A stretch of DNA of 32,075 bases from DASVWH01 sp036389715 (GCA_036389715.1 DASVWH010000123.1:1-32075), one strand, 5' to 3'. Shown: positions 21,055 to 29,606, counted from the first letter of the stretch. Notes: generated by a model from the sequence alone, not told the origin. Translations and numbers: made by a program.

Positions 21055-21096
21055 TCATTTACAGGCCCGGGCGCGGCCGTGCAATCCGCAAGCGGT

Positions 21097-22098
21097 TCAA
21101 CCTTTGAGCTGTCCGAAGCCGCGCCAGCTGTTGCTGTTATGCCAGCCGATGACGACCTCGCTCGCGCCCACCTCGCGCCACCACTCTTCGAACTCTTCGC
21201 GCGAGATGTAGAAGGCGGTCGGGGCCACCAGGTGATCGAAGACTATCAGGTGCTGCTCTCGCCAGCCGAAGCCCGAGATCGCGTTCAGGTAGTCATTGTA
21301 GAACAAACGGCGGGCCAGTGCAGCGCCGCGAGGGCCGCGATTGAGCGGGCCGTAGACCAGTTTCGTCGCGGCGTAGACGGCGGCCGTCGGCAGCTTCGAG
21401 AGATGAAGCAGTGCGCGCTGGTCCATCCGCGAAGTGACCCGGCGCAGCGGATTGACCCAGCGCGTGATCCAGGTATTGTTCTCCGCGCCGTAGACCCAGG
21501 CGGAGAGATGCCCGCCCGCCCGGACCTTTGAAGCCAGCGAGAGAAAGCCCTCGCGCGGGTCCGGCAGGTGATGCAGGACGCCGACCGAGAAGGCGTAATC
21601 GAATATCCGGCGAAAGGGCAGATGGTAGATATCGGCCTGAACGACGTGCGCGTTCTCCAGCTCGCGCGTCGCGGCGTAGGCCGTCTCGACCGCTGCGCTC
21701 AAATCAACGCCGATGATTTCGCGCGCGCCCCAGCCTGCGGCCAGCTGCGTATGGCGTCCCTTGCCGCACCCGCCTTCGAGGACCAGCTTGTCGCGGAAGA
21801 ACCCCGGCTCGACCGGCGCTATCCAGCCCAGGAACTGCTCTGCGTAGCGCTCGTCCTTCTCCGTAAAATGCTGCCACTCCCAGCCGAAGCTGGCGGCGGT
21901 CGCGGCCTTCTCCGCTTCGACCGTGCTGAGATCGGCAAAGCGCGGCACACCGCGCACGATGGGAAAGCGGCGCGCGCAGGAGCCGCAGTCGAGGTCGCCT
22001 TCGAGGATTTCCCCGGCCTCGCTTTTGGCCGTCGAGAGGAGGCGGATTTCGCCGCCGCACGACGGACAGACCAGATAGTTCAGTAGCCTTTGCTTCAT
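21097..22098 (-). CDS. SAM-dependent methyltransferase with N-terminal Trm112-like zinc domain
   Basis: The 333-residue protein opens with a small zinc domain, LLNYLVCPSCGGEIRLL, then DCGSCARRFPIVRGVPRFAD: two CxxC pairs, as in Trm112p-like domains fused to methyltransferases. The Rossmann methyltransferase core follows: LVLEGGCGKGRHTQLAAGWG (motif I), IIGVDLS and FDYAFSVGVLHHLPDP. The C-terminal part includes YNDYLNAISGFGWREQHLIV and may bind the acceptor. Two methyltransferases in a row suggest sequential methylation of a glycan or its lipid carrier (inference). It starts 33 nt after the GT-C gene stop. Confidence 0.85.
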   Translation of the reverse strand: MKQRLLNYLVCPSCGGEIRLLSTAKSEAGEILEGDLDCGSCARRFPIVRGVPRFADLSTVEAEKAATAASFGWEWQHFTEKDERYAEQFLGWIAPVEPGFFRDKLVLEGGCGKGRHTQLAAGWGAREIIGVDLSAAVETAYAATRELENAHVVQADIYHLPFRRIFDYAFSVGVLHHLPDPREGFLSLASKVRAGGHLSAWVYGAENNTWITRWVNPLRRVTSRMDQRALLHLSKLPTAAVYAATKLVYGPLNRGPRGAALARRLFYNDYLNAISGFGWREQHLIVFDHLVAPTAFYISREEFEEWWREVGASEVVIGWHNSNSWRGFGQLKG

Positions 22099-22131
22099 GC
22101 CGTTCGCTCGCTCAGCTCTCCATCGCTCTTT

Positions 22132-23544
22132 TCAGCTTTCGCGCCGCCCGCGCCTGAGACGCTGCACCAGCTCGCCCGCGTGCGCCAGCCCGAGCCCGGC
22201 AAAGACGAGCAGCAGCGCCTGCATCGGCAGCCCGTAACGTATCTCCATGTGCATCATCGAGCCGACCAGGAGATAGTAGAGCACGGTCGTCAAGATTAGT
22301 AAGGCTGTGAAGCGGTCCCGCCTGAGCGCCAGCCACACGCCCCACGCCATCAACGGCAGCGCCAGATAGCGCCAGACGCTCTGCATCATTCCCAGCAGGT
22401 TGACCAGGAGCGCCAGCGGGCCGCCTCTCCGCTCCGGCGGCAGGCACTTGGCGCTCGTCACGTTGACGCCCGCATAGCCGTAATAGGAGGAAGGCTCGCC
22501 CGCATAGTTCAGGACGCCCCACATCCGGCGCATCATCACGCCAGCGTACCAGGCCGGGTGAGAGACGATGACGGAGAGCGCCTTCTGCGCGCGCAGGCGG
22601 TCGCGCCTGACGCCGTCCGGCCAGTAGAGCCCGAGCGGGGCGTCGGGTGCGAGTCCGAGCGCCGCGCGCTCCTGCTCGATGACCTTCAGGTCGCCGTAAA
22701 CCGCGCCGAACTCGGCCGCGCGCTCCGTCTCGCCGATGCCCTCCCAGAGATTCGTTCCCACGCCGAGCCCCGTCGGCAGGAAGGCCCGGAACGCGACCGC
22801 GTTGCGAATCATCACGGGTGCGACCAGCAGCGCCGCGCCCGCAACGAGAGCCCCGGCCAGCCGCAGCCTAGCGGGCCACGCGCTGCGTAACAGGCAGAGC
22901 AGCGCCAGCGCCCACCCGAGCGCCAGCAGCAGCGCGTTGGCCCGCAGCCAGCAGGACGCCCCGATCATCGCACCGGCACAGAGAGCCCGGCTTAAGCTCT
23001 CGCGCTTTGCCGCTCGCAGAAACATCCAGACCGCGCCGAGCACGAGCCAGCTCGTCGGAGCATCGGCCAGCGGCGTCGCTCCGTACAATGCGAGCAGAGG
23101 CGAGAGCGCCCCGAGCGCGCCCGCTATCAGTCCGGTGCGCCAGCCGTCAGCCGCGACGCCGATGGCGACCAGCAGCAGGACCGACAGGGCGTCTAGCACC
23201 CATTGAACGTTCTGCACAGCCTCTGCGCTGCGCTGGCCGCTCGCGCCGTAGATGAGCGCCAGCCAGAGCGGGTAGCCGGGCGGATAAACGGCCGCCTCCG
23301 TGCGCGACGGGTCGTCAATCCAGAAAGCGGACGATGTGCCGTCGAGAATCCGGCGCGCCTGCCGGTCGAAGATTGCGTAGGTCCCGGACTGAAACCACCC
23401 TGCATCGCCCAGGCGCTGGCGCATAAACTCGGCCGTCAGGGCGCGGACCGAGAAGGAGAGCAGGAGCAGGCCGCAGAGAATCAGGGCGCGGCGGCGTGAT
23501 TCGGGCGAGAGGTTGAAGACGCGCAGGCTCAACCTTGGGTTCAC
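22132..23544 (-). CDS. GT-C superfamily (GT39/ArnT-like) membrane glycosyltransferase
   Basis: The 470-residue protein is highly hydrophobic, with about ten membrane helices. It has the first-loop acidic signature near RLGDAGWFQSGTYAIF and the AVYPPGYPLWLALIYG block typical of polyprenyl-phosphate-sugar-dependent transferases of the GT-C fold. In the family, the enzyme uses a lipid-phosphate sugar made by a GT2 partner and glycosylates an acceptor on the periplasmic side; the GT2 at 18608 is a natural donor-maker. The start overlaps the epimerase stop by ATGA. Acceptor unknown: glycan, lipid or protein. Confidence 0.8.
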   Translation of the reverse strand: MNPRLSLRVFNLSPESRRRALILCGLLLLSFSVRALTAEFMRQRLGDAGWFQSGTYAIFDRQARRILDGTSSAFWIDDPSRTEAAVYPPGYPLWLALIYGASGQRSAEAVQNVQWVLDALSVLLLVAIGVAADGWRTGLIAGALGALSPLLALYGATPLADAPTSWLVLGAVWMFLRAAKRESLSRALCAGAMIGASCWLRANALLLALGWALALLCLLRSAWPARLRLAGALVAGAALLVAPVMIRNAVAFRAFLPTGLGVGTNLWEGIGETERAAEFGAVYGDLKVIEQERAALGLAPDAPLGLYWPDGVRRDRLRAQKALSVIVSHPAWYAGVMMRRMWGVLNYAGEPSSYYGYAGVNVTSAKCLPPERRGGPLALLVNLLGMMQSVWRYLALPLMAWGVWLALRRDRFTALLILTTVLYYLLVGSMMHMEIRYGLPMQALLLVFAGLGLAHAGELVQRLRRGRRES

Positions 23545-24512
23545 CTCTCCTCGCCCCGGAACCAGCGGATGAAGCGGCGAATCCCGTCCTCTATCTTCGT
23601 CTGCGGCTCGTAGCCGAGCAGGCGGCGCGCTTTTTCGACATCGGCGAACGTCTGCGGCACGTCGCCCGGCTGCAAGGGCTGGCGCTCGATCAGCGCCGTG
23701 CGGCCAAGCTCTCTTTCCAGCAGCGAGATCAGCTCGCCGAGTTCGACCGTGCGCGATTCGCCCAGGTTGATGGCCTCGTAATCGCTCGCCGTGTAATCAA
23801 TGGCGGCGCGCACGCCCGCGATGATGTCTTCGATGAAGGTGTAATCGCGGCGCGTCGTCCCGTCGCCGAAGACGGGGATGGCGCGGCCTTCGCTAATCAG
23901 CCGGGCGAATTTGTGAATCGCCAGATCGGGTCGCTGCCGCGCGCCGTAGACCGTGAAGAAGCGCAGGGCCACGCAGCGGATGCCGTAAAGATGCGAGTAG
24001 GTGTGACAGAGCAGCTCGCCCGCCCCCTTGGTCGCAGCATATGGCGAGATGGGCTGGCCAACGGGGTCCTCTTCGTTGAAGGGCACACGTGCGTTGATGC
24101 CGTAAACGGATGAGGACGAGCCGAAGACGAACTGTTTGACCGAGTGGCGGCGGGCCAGCTCCAGCAGGTTGAGCGTGCCGTTGATGTTCGTCTCGGCATA
24201 GAGCAGCGGCTCTGCCAGCGAGGGGCGGACGCCTGCGCGCGCCGCCAGGTGGACGATGCAATCGAACTTCGTTTCGCCGAAGACATCCCGGAGGCGTGCG
24301 CAGTCGCGGATGTCTGCTTCGACCAGTTGATAGGCATCATTCTGGAGGTGCTCGCGGACGTTCTCGCGCTTTAACTCGGGCGAGTAGAAATCGTTGAAGT
24401 CGTCAACGACCGTCACCCGCCAGCCCTTTTCGCCGAGCAGCCTGTCTACCAGGTGCGAGCCGATAAAACCGGCCCCGCCCGTCACCAGAATGTTCCGCAG
24501 GTCAGCCGTCAT
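23541..24512 (-). CDS. NAD-dependent sugar-nucleotide epimerase/dehydratase
   Basis: The 323-residue extended SDR enzyme has the NAD-binding VTGGAGFIGSHLVDRLL (residues 10-26), HLAARAGVRPSL, the SSSSVYG catalytic Ser/Thr region, and YAATKGAGELL with the Tyr-x3-Lys pair. The substrate-side RFFTVYGARQRPDLAIHKFA follows. The block after VYGxRQRPDxA resembles UDP-glucuronate/UDP-glucose 4-epimerases, so it probably supplies an epimerised UDP-sugar. It is the first gene of the leftward operon: a purine-rich GAGGCGAG precedes ATG 24512 and a gene remnant lies upstream. I could not place the operon promoter in the 54 bp before the remnant. Confidence 0.9.
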   Translation of the reverse strand: MTADLRNILVTGGAGFIGSHLVDRLLGEKGWRVTVVDDFNDFYSPELKRENVREHLQNDAYQLVEADIRDCARLRDVFGETKFDCIVHLAARAGVRPSLAEPLLYAETNINGTLNLLELARRHSVKQFVFGSSSSVYGINARVPFNEEDPVGQPISPYAATKGAGELLCHTYSHLYGIRCVALRFFTVYGARQRPDLAIHKFARLISEGRAIPVFGDGTTRRDYTFIEDIIAGVRAAIDYTASDYEAINLGESRTVELGELISLLERELGRTALIERQPLQPGDVPQTFADVEKARRLLGYEPQTKIEDGIRRFIRWFRGEER

Positions 24513-24566
24513 TTACGTCTCGCCTCTATGGAGAAGTCCAGCGATCGCCAAAAGCAACATAGATAC

Positions 24567-24859
24567 TTATCTCTTCTTTTCTGCTGCTTTAGCTTCTTGT
24601 TCAGTTAGCCAATCAACAATGAATGTGACGTAATCAGGATAATATTCAGGAGTATTTAATTCAGCACGGGTAATGCCCGCACGTTTAAGTATTGCCGTGT
24701 TTGTCCAGAATCAATGACTTCTAAACTGCGACGAGCTATGAAGCCAGCATCATGAATGGCAAAGACGATAGCGCTAAAGACAGGTTTGTATTGCTTATCA
24801 AAAGGACAATTTATAAAAACATTGTCCTCGTAAGAGGATGTTGGTTTAGGCATCTGCAA
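24567..24859 (-). pseudogene. Internally deleted remnant of an NCPFD-motif hypothetical protein
   Basis: From ATG 24859 the frame gives MQMPKPTSSYEDNVFINCPF and then DKQYKPVFSAIVFAIHDAGF to SGQTR. This is the N-terminal portion of a family of roughly 180-200-residue bacterial proteins that I recognise by the VFINCPFDxxYxP motif (possibly a nucleotide-processing, TIR-like or deoxyribosyltransferase-like fold; not certain). About 55 residues in, the reading frame changes. The original frame stops at 24656, while another frame continues as ILKRAGITRAELNTPEYYPD and VTFIVDWLTEQEAK to TAA at 24567, which looks like that family's C-terminal end. So most of the middle is deleted with a frame break. 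A 67-residue product is possible but unlikely to work. Confidence 0.65.
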
Positions 24860-24890
24860 CCCGATCTAATCGGAAAATCTTCCCGTCACA

Positions 24891-25160
24891 TCATTTACTA
24901 CGGACATAACTTCTAACGGCTGTCTCAATACGGTCTCTTCCAAGACGAGGCTGGGCAGGTGAGGCTTTCACGATTCGACCAGTTTTCGCTGAGACAAACT
25001 TTTCATTTAACGAGTTAGTCCTAACAGATGTCTTACTTGAAACCTTCCGGGCCAGAGAACTAGCCGCTTTTGTTGTTTTGTGTACCGGCTTCGCCGACTC
25101 TGATTTAGAAGCTCTCAAGGCTTTAGTGCTGCGCACTTTAGTCGTCACTTTTTTAGGCAT
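24891..25160 (-). CDS. Small basic Ser/Lys-rich protein (89 aa)
   Basis: I take ATG 25160, preceded on the minus strand by GGGAGGGAGAAG, in preference to an upstream ATG at 25208. The product (MPKKVTTKVRSTKALRASKS at the start) is rich in Lys, Arg, Ser and Thr with no hydrophobic core in its first 55 residues. The end, NEKFVSAKTGRIVKASPAQP followed by RDRIETAVRSYVRSK, resembles the short SAxTGRFV-type tail found in many small hypothetical proteins. Nucleic-acid association is plausible from charge only. It sits 31 nt upstream of the gene remnant at 24567-24859 on the same strand, and the two may have formed an accessory pair. Confidence 0.55.
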   Translation of the reverse strand: MPKKVTTKVRSTKALRASKSESAKPVHKTTKAASSLARKVSSKTSVRTNSLNEKFVSAKTGRIVKASPAQPRLGRDRIETAVRSYVRSK

Positions 25161-25298
25161 CTTCTCCCTCCCGTTTGAGGTCATACTAGCATAACGTGTA
25201 TGAAGCAATCTAACAGATCAATTCGAGCCGTCGCGCTCTGCCGCTTCAACGCGCTCTGGGCAACGGACATCTCCCTCTTTAAGTGTAAAATAGCGGCA

Positions 25299-26672
25299 AT
25301 GGATGAGCTAACTTTTCTGTCCGCCCAAACGCTGGCGCAGCTGATCGGCGAGCGCAGGGTTTCATCACTGGAAGTCGTGGAGAGCCACTTGCAGCGCATC
25401 AACGCTCTCAATCCCGCGCTCAACGCCATCGTCACGCTCGACGCCCAAAGGGCACGCGCGCGCGCCGGGGAATTGGACGCAGCACTCGCGCGCGGCGAAG
25501 TCTATGGCCCGCTGCACGGCGTGCCCGTCACGATCAAGGATTCTTTCGAGACCGAGGGCCTGCTGACGACGTTCGGCCATAGATTTAGAGCGCGCCATAT
25601 TCCGCGGCGCAACGCCACCGTCGCGGCGCGGATGTTGGAGGCGGGCGCGGTCATCCTCGGCAAAACCAACATCCCCGAAATGTCCTGGGACTGGCAGACG
25701 AAGAGCCCCATCTTCGGCCGGGCCAACAATCCCTTCAATCTCGGGTACACGCCGGGAGGCAGTGGCGGCGGCGGGGCTGCGGCCGTCGCGGCGGGGCTCT
25801 CCGCGCTGGAGATCGGGGCTGACGGCGCGGGCTCGATTCGCGTTCCGGCACACTTTTGCGGGCTCTTCGGACTGATGCCGACGGCGCATCGCGTTTCCGG
25901 CGCGGGCCACATGGAGATTCGGCCGCAAGCGCACAGCACGCGCAGTAATCTGACGGGCTTCGGGCCGATAGCCCGTTCGATTGGCGATTTGCGGCTCGCG
26001 CTCAGGGTCATCGCCGGGCCGGATAATATTCACGCCGACGTGCTGCCCGTGCCGCTCGAAACCAGTGCCGCCCCGAAGCGATTGAGCGAGTGTCGTTTTA
26101 GTTGGACGGATGATTTCGGCGGCGTGCCCGTGACGGCCGAGACGCGCGCCGCGCTGAAGATGCTGGCGGAAGAGCTGCGTGCGCGGGGATGCCGCGTCGA
26201 GCGTGCAGCGCCGCCCGGACTGGATTTCGAGGAAGCACTGGAAACCTGCGGGGAAATGTGGGGCTACGAAGGCGGCCAGCAGGCTAACTTCCCCTCCCGG
26301 CTCGGGCTGCGCCTAGCCTACACTCCCATGTTCGGCCGCGCAGCCTGGACGCGCGGCTTCGTACGCGGCCTGGGCCTCAACATGCGCGCCTATCACGCGG
26401 CCAGGGAGCGGCGCGACCTCTTCATTTTCATGATTGACAGATTTCTCTCGGCCTGGGACGCCTGGCTCTGTCCGGTCGCGGCGACGCCCGCCTTCGAGCA
26501 CCGCCGGACCGGAAAGCGGATCGCGGTTGACGGCCGAAAGGTCTCTTACTCGCGTGCCAACTCGACCTACGCCTCGCTCTTCAACCTCGGGGAAAATCCG
26601 GTGGTCGTGCTCCCGCTGGCCCGCTCACAGGAAGGGATGCCCATCGGCGTTCAAGTGGTCGGCCGGCGCTGA
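25299..26672 (+). CDS. Amidase-signature hydrolase, C terminus cut by an in-frame TGA
   Basis: The Ser-cisSer-Lys triad is complete: Lys80 (VTIKDSFE), Ser155 (TPGGSGGG) and Ser179 (GAGSIRVP). The 75 and 24 residue spacings are as in known amidase-signature enzymes. The usual GGSSGG motif reads GGSGGG. The enzyme hydrolyses amides (substrate unknown), probably in the cytoplasm. I start at ATG 25299, since no signal or motif lies in the upstream frame; TAAAAT at 25286-25291 suggests a leaderless message. The frame stops at TGA 26670-26672 after GVQVVGRR. However, the next 25 codons continue in frame as HDMELLHTAELITEVSGGFQ to RPPAY and TGA 26748-26750, and homologues usually have Trp at the stop position. 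Loss of this terminal helix may or may not inactivate it. Confidence 0.85.
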   Translation: MDELTFLSAQTLAQLIGERRVSSLEVVESHLQRINALNPALNAIVTLDAQRARARAGELDAALARGEVYGPLHGVPVTIKDSFETEGLLTTFGHRFRARHIPRRNATVAARMLEAGAVILGKTNIPEMSWDWQTKSPIFGRANNPFNLGYTPGGSGGGGAAAVAAGLSALEIGADGAGSIRVPAHFCGLFGLMPTAHRVSGAGHMEIRPQAHSTRSNLTGFGPIARSIGDLRLALRVIAGPDNIHADVLPVPLETSAAPKRLSECRFSWTDDFGGVPVTAETRAALKMLAEELRARGCRVERAAPPGLDFEEALETCGEMWGYEGGQQANFPSRLGLRLAYTPMFGRAAWTRGFVRGLGLNMRAYHAARERRDLFIFMIDRFLSAWDAWLCPVAATPAFEHRRTGKRIAVDGRKVSYSRANSTYASLFNLGENPVVVLPLARSQEGMPIGVQVVGRR

Positions 26673-26786
26673 CACGACATGGAGCTGCTGCACACGGCCG
26701 AGCTGATAACGGAAGTCAGCGGGGGTTTCCAGCGCCCGCCCGCCTATTGATTCACTGGCCAGGCAGCCCCGGAACTCATCTCGACA

Positions 26787-26811
26787 CCGGCCGCGGAGTC
26801 GCAGCGGCCGG
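26787..26811. terminator. GC hairpin between convergent amidase and acetyltransferase genes
   Basis: CCGGCCGC (26787-26794) pairs perfectly with GCGGCCGG (26804-26811). No T run follows, so terminator function is uncertain. The rest of the gap has a 22-bp-period repeat of TCAAGGAGCAGAA (26863-26875 and 26885-26897). Confidence 0.35.
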
Positions 26812-26915
26812 GGACTCGCAGCGCCAACAGAGTGGCAGCGTCAACCGGCAGAGTCGGCCGAGTCAAGGAGCAGAATCGGCGGAATCAAGGAGCAGAACAG
26901 GAGTCGTTGGTTGAC

Positions 26916-27428
26916 TTACCAGGGCAGGCTGCGGAGATCGGTTTTGCCCGCGGGCCAGGACTGCCCGCGGCACGGCAGGACCATCACGTTGAGCTGCGAG
27001 ATAACCTTGCCCAATGGTTGATCGTACTCGACCGGCTCGCGCACGAGCTGCCAGCCCTGCCGCTGATAAAAGGGCATCAGGCGGTCAAGGCAGAAGAGCA
27101 ATCCGAACTCGACCTTGAGCTCTTCGCACATGAACTGCTCTGCGCGCCGCAGCGCCTGGTGAGCGTAGCCGCGCCCGTGCATCTCGCCGACGGTGATGAC
27201 GCTGCCGATGCCTCCGACCTTGACGGGCTGGCCCTCGACCTCAACCGTGTGTTCGAGCACGCCGACGTGCGAGGCTATCAGGCCGTCAACCTCCAGGATG
27301 ATGTGCCAGTCCTTCGGCCGCCAACGAATATTCAGGTCGGCCGTCCCGAAGAGGTCCTCTCCCCAGCCGGAGAGCCGCTCGTGCTCTTCGTCCGTAACCT
27401 TTTCGGCGACCCGGATTTCTATCCTCAT
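26916..27428 (-). CDS. GNAT-family N-acetyltransferase (AAC(2')-like)
   Basis: The 170-residue product shows a GNAT core: WHIILEVDGLIASHVGVLEH (strands 2-3), VGGIGSVITVGEMHGRGYAH containing the acetyl-CoA loop (R/Q-x-x-G-x-G/A, here HGRGYAHQAL), and MPFYQRQGWQLVREPV, the typical C-terminal block. The arrangement is like aminoglycoside 2'-N-acetyltransferases and their uncharacterised relatives. A resistance role is only a possibility; acetylation of some small molecule or peptide is equally likely. Its start overlaps the stop of the DUF1028 gene by ATGA, so the two are co-translated. Confidence 0.8.
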   Translation of the reverse strand: MRIEIRVAEKVTDEEHERLSGWGEDLFGTADLNIRWRPKDWHIILEVDGLIASHVGVLEHTVEVEGQPVKVGGIGSVITVGEMHGRGYAHQALRRAEQFMCEELKVEFGLLFCLDRLMPFYQRQGWQLVREPVEYDQPLGKVISQLNVMVLPCRGQSWPAGKTDLRSLPW

Positions 27429-28489
27429 CTGTTTTCTCTCAGGATGCGTTCGATCAGTTTCGCGTCGTCGGGCAGGAGCCCGGACTTCGGGAGGCGCGGC
27501 GTCAGCGTCGCCCAGTTTTTGTCCATCGCGAAGACGCGACGAAAGAGCGGCAGGGATTCTTCGACGCGCCCCATGTTGACGAGCGCGACGGCGTGCCAGT
27601 AAACCATCTCGGCGTTATCCGGGACCAGCTTTTCGGCCGCCGAGTACTCGCGCAAAGCCCCCTCGTTGTCCTTCTTCTCGACGGCCAGGTCGCCCGCGTT
27701 CATGTGATTATAGGCGCGCTGCAAAGTGACCAGGCGGCGCAGTTCCACGAGCGGCGCGGGGCTATCGTCAACCCGCAGGTCAAAGATGCGGTCGGCCCAG
27801 GGCTTGCCGGTCGGCCTGGCCGAGACGACGATCAGCGCCGCCGATTGCCTGCCGCGAATATCGCCCCCGGCCTCCTGCGCGGCGTCGAGCGCGGCCAGCA
27901 TCCGCTCGGCCAAATCACCCTTCGCGGCCTCGAAGGCGCGCGCCATCGCGGGCCAGACGCGCTCGTTGAGCATCAGGTTGGCCTGCACCGAATAGTTCCG
28001 GCCCGTAATGTGCCCGGCAGCCTGGATGTCCATCTTGCCCGTGTGCGCCGCGACGCGTCCCTCTGCGTCAATCATCGCCACCTGCCGGACTTCGCGCCCC
28101 TCGTCCCCGGCGAGCAGCCCCTTGAGAGCATCGGGCGCGCTGCGGCCCGCGCGCATCAGGTCCAGCCCCAGCTTGCCGTAGGCCGGGTCAACGAACGATT
28201 GCGTCGCCACCGCCCCGACGCCCGCCTCCGCCCACGGGACGGTCGAGCCGACCGAGAACCAGTGCGACTGCACGGCGACGCCCAGCTGGCCCGTCTGCGG
28301 GTCGCGCGCGACAATCGAGAAGGTGTGCACGGGCCGCAGGGGCCGCGCGGGTCCTTCCCCGCCCGGCGCGGGCCGCTCACCCGTAGACGCTTGCCGCCCG
28401 GAATCCTGCGCGCCTGTCTTGACCGTCACCATCAGCAGCACGGACCAGGCCGCGACCATTAGCGTTAAGAGTTCGAGTAAGCGTCTCAT
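27425..28489 (-). CDS. Secreted DUF1028 protein with C-terminal TPR-like region
   Basis: ATG 28489 has AAAGG 6 nt upstream; an alternative ATG lies at 28507. The 354-residue product begins with a signal or anchor segment (LLELLTLMVAAWSVLLMVTV). The DUF1028 domain starts at HTFSIVARDPQTGQLGVAVQ and includes SHWFSVGSTVPWAEAGVGAV and TQSFVDPAYGKLGLDLM, a fold related to Ntn hydrolases. After a linker the C-terminal 100 residues form one or two TPR-like helix pairs (YNHMNAGDLAVEKKDNEGAL and AEMVYWHAVALVNMGRVEES). The biochemical role of DUF1028 is not settled; it is probably a periplasmic hydrolase. The start region has been duplicated just upstream. Confidence 0.85.
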   Translation of the reverse strand: MRRLLELLTLMVAAWSVLLMVTVKTGAQDSGRQASTGERPAPGGEGPARPLRPVHTFSIVARDPQTGQLGVAVQSHWFSVGSTVPWAEAGVGAVATQSFVDPAYGKLGLDLMRAGRSAPDALKGLLAGDEGREVRQVAMIDAEGRVAAHTGKMDIQAAGHITGRNYSVQANLMLNERVWPAMARAFEAAKGDLAERMLAALDAAQEAGGDIRGRQSAALIVVSARPTGKPWADRIFDLRVDDSPAPLVELRRLVTLQRAYNHMNAGDLAVEKKDNEGALREYSAAEKLVPDNAEMVYWHAVALVNMGRVEESLPLFRRVFAMDKNWATLTPRLPKSGLLPDDAKLIERILRENR

Positions 28490-28556
28490 AGCAGACCTTT
28501 CGCGCATTGATGATTTTCCGAGATGAGCGTTAAGAGTTCGAGTAAGCGTCTCATAG
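28461..28556. repeat. 31-bp direct duplication covering a gene start
   Basis: 28461-28491 and 28526-28556 are identical over 31 bp, with offset 65. The repeated stretch includes the start codon and first ten codons of the DUF1028 gene on the minus strand. It created a second, upstream start. Confidence 0.9.
28486..28554 (-). CDS. Possible 22-codon leader ORF made by the duplication
   Basis: From the duplicated ATG at 28554 the frame reads MRRLLELLTL, then ISENHQCAKGLL, and stops at TGA 28486-28488, which overlaps the ATG of the DUF1028 gene as ATGA. If translated it would couple to that gene. It may be only a by-product of the duplication; no independent conservation can be judged. Confidence 0.3.
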   Translation of the reverse strand: MRRLLELLTLISENHQCAKGLL

Positions 28557-28631
28557 TCTTATTCCATCCCGGCGAAAGCAGAAGAAAGCGGTTCGAGAAA
28601 ACGCTTGAAAGTGGTTCGCGCTGCGGTTCGA

Positions 28632-29606
28632 TTAAGCCCGCGCTGCACTGGCTGCCGCGCGCAGCTCGCGCCAGTGGCGGCAGAGGTCTCGCGCCGCTTC
28701 CGGCCAGTGCGGAAAACGAAAGTCGAATCCGGCCTGCGTCAGCCTGCCCGGAATAACACGACGGCTCTTGAGCACCAGTTCCGTTTCAGTCTTCATCAGG
28801 ACCGCGCCGATCTCCAGCATCCACTCCATCGCGGGCAGACCGAACGGGACGCCCCAGGCCGCTCTGAGCGCGCGCATGAACTCTGCGTTCGGCAGAGGGT
28901 TCGGCGCGGCCAGGTTGACGGCGCCGTCCACCTCCTCGTGCTCGATCAGCCAGTAAACGGCGCGGACGAAATCTTCGTCGTGAATCCAGGAGACGTACTG
29001 GCGTCCGCTGCCCGATTGGCCGCCGAGCCCGCGCCGGACCAGTCCGAGCAGCACGTCGAAGATGCCGCCGCGATCAGGGCTCATAATCACGGCCGAGCGC
29101 ATCTTGACCTTGCGCGTCTGCGGGACGGTGGCCTCGTCTAGCGCACGCTCCCAAGACGTGGCCACGTCAATACTGAAGCGCCAGGTGTCGGGCGCGCCCG
29201 GCTCCTGCCCGCCGACGATTCCGGTGGCCTCGTCATTCGGGGCGTCGAAGCGGTGCGCGTAGATGGTCGCGGTGCTCGCCTGCAACCAGGCGCGCGGCGG
29301 GCGCGCGGCACGCGCGATGGCTTCGCCGACCACTCGCGTCGAATCCACACGCGAGTCCTTGATGGCCCGGCGATTGGCCTCCGTGTAGCGACAGTTGACG
29401 CTGCGGCCCGCCAGGTTAATGACTGCATCCGCTGCGTCCAGCTCCGCCGCCCAGGGCCCGAGCGTCCTGGCGTCCCAACCCACTACGCGCCAGGGCGCAT
29501 CTCCGGGCGTCCGGCTCAGGACCACTACTTCGTGGCCGTCACGCTCAAGCGCACGCGCCAGGATATTCCCGACCTGCCCCGAACCTCCTGGAAGAACGAC
29601 TTTCAT
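28632..29606 (-). CDS. TIGR01777 family epimerase-like oxidoreductase (YfcH/SulA-like)
   Basis: I begin at ATG 29606 (GAAAGAGA just upstream), where the Rossmann motif MKVVLPGGSGQVGNILARAL starts; an upstream frame adds unrelated residues. The 324-residue extended SDR protein has ADAVINLAGRSV, LQASTATIYAHRFDAPNDE with a degenerate active-site tyrosine region, YVSWIHDEDFVRAVYWLIEH, and the C-terminal DUF1731 block LKSRRVIPGRLTQAGFDFRF characteristic of this family. Members bind NAD(P) but have no firmly known substrate. It stands alone between short gaps; the 160 bp upstream to 29766 hold no gene. Confidence 0.9.
   Translation of the reverse strand: MKVVLPGGSGQVGNILARALERDGHEVVVLSRTPGDAPWRVVGWDARTLGPWAAELDAADAVINLAGRSVNCRYTEANRRAIKDSRVDSTRVVGEAIARAARPPRAWLQASTATIYAHRFDAPNDEATGIVGGQEPGAPDTWRFSIDVATSWERALDEATVPQTRKVKMRSAVIMSPDRGGIFDVLLGLVRRGLGGQSGSGRQYVSWIHDEDFVRAVYWLIEHEEVDGAVNLAAPNPLPNAEFMRALRAAWGVPFGLPAMEWMLEIGAVLMKTETELVLKSRRVIPGRLTQAGFDFRFPHWPEAARDLCRHWRELRAAASAARA

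Noticed and set aside
26670..26672. Selenocysteine or reassigned TGA in the amidase
   Set aside because: No SECIS-like hairpin is apparent directly after it, many genes here end normally with TGA, and the family has Trp at this position. A nonsense mutation or base error is simpler.
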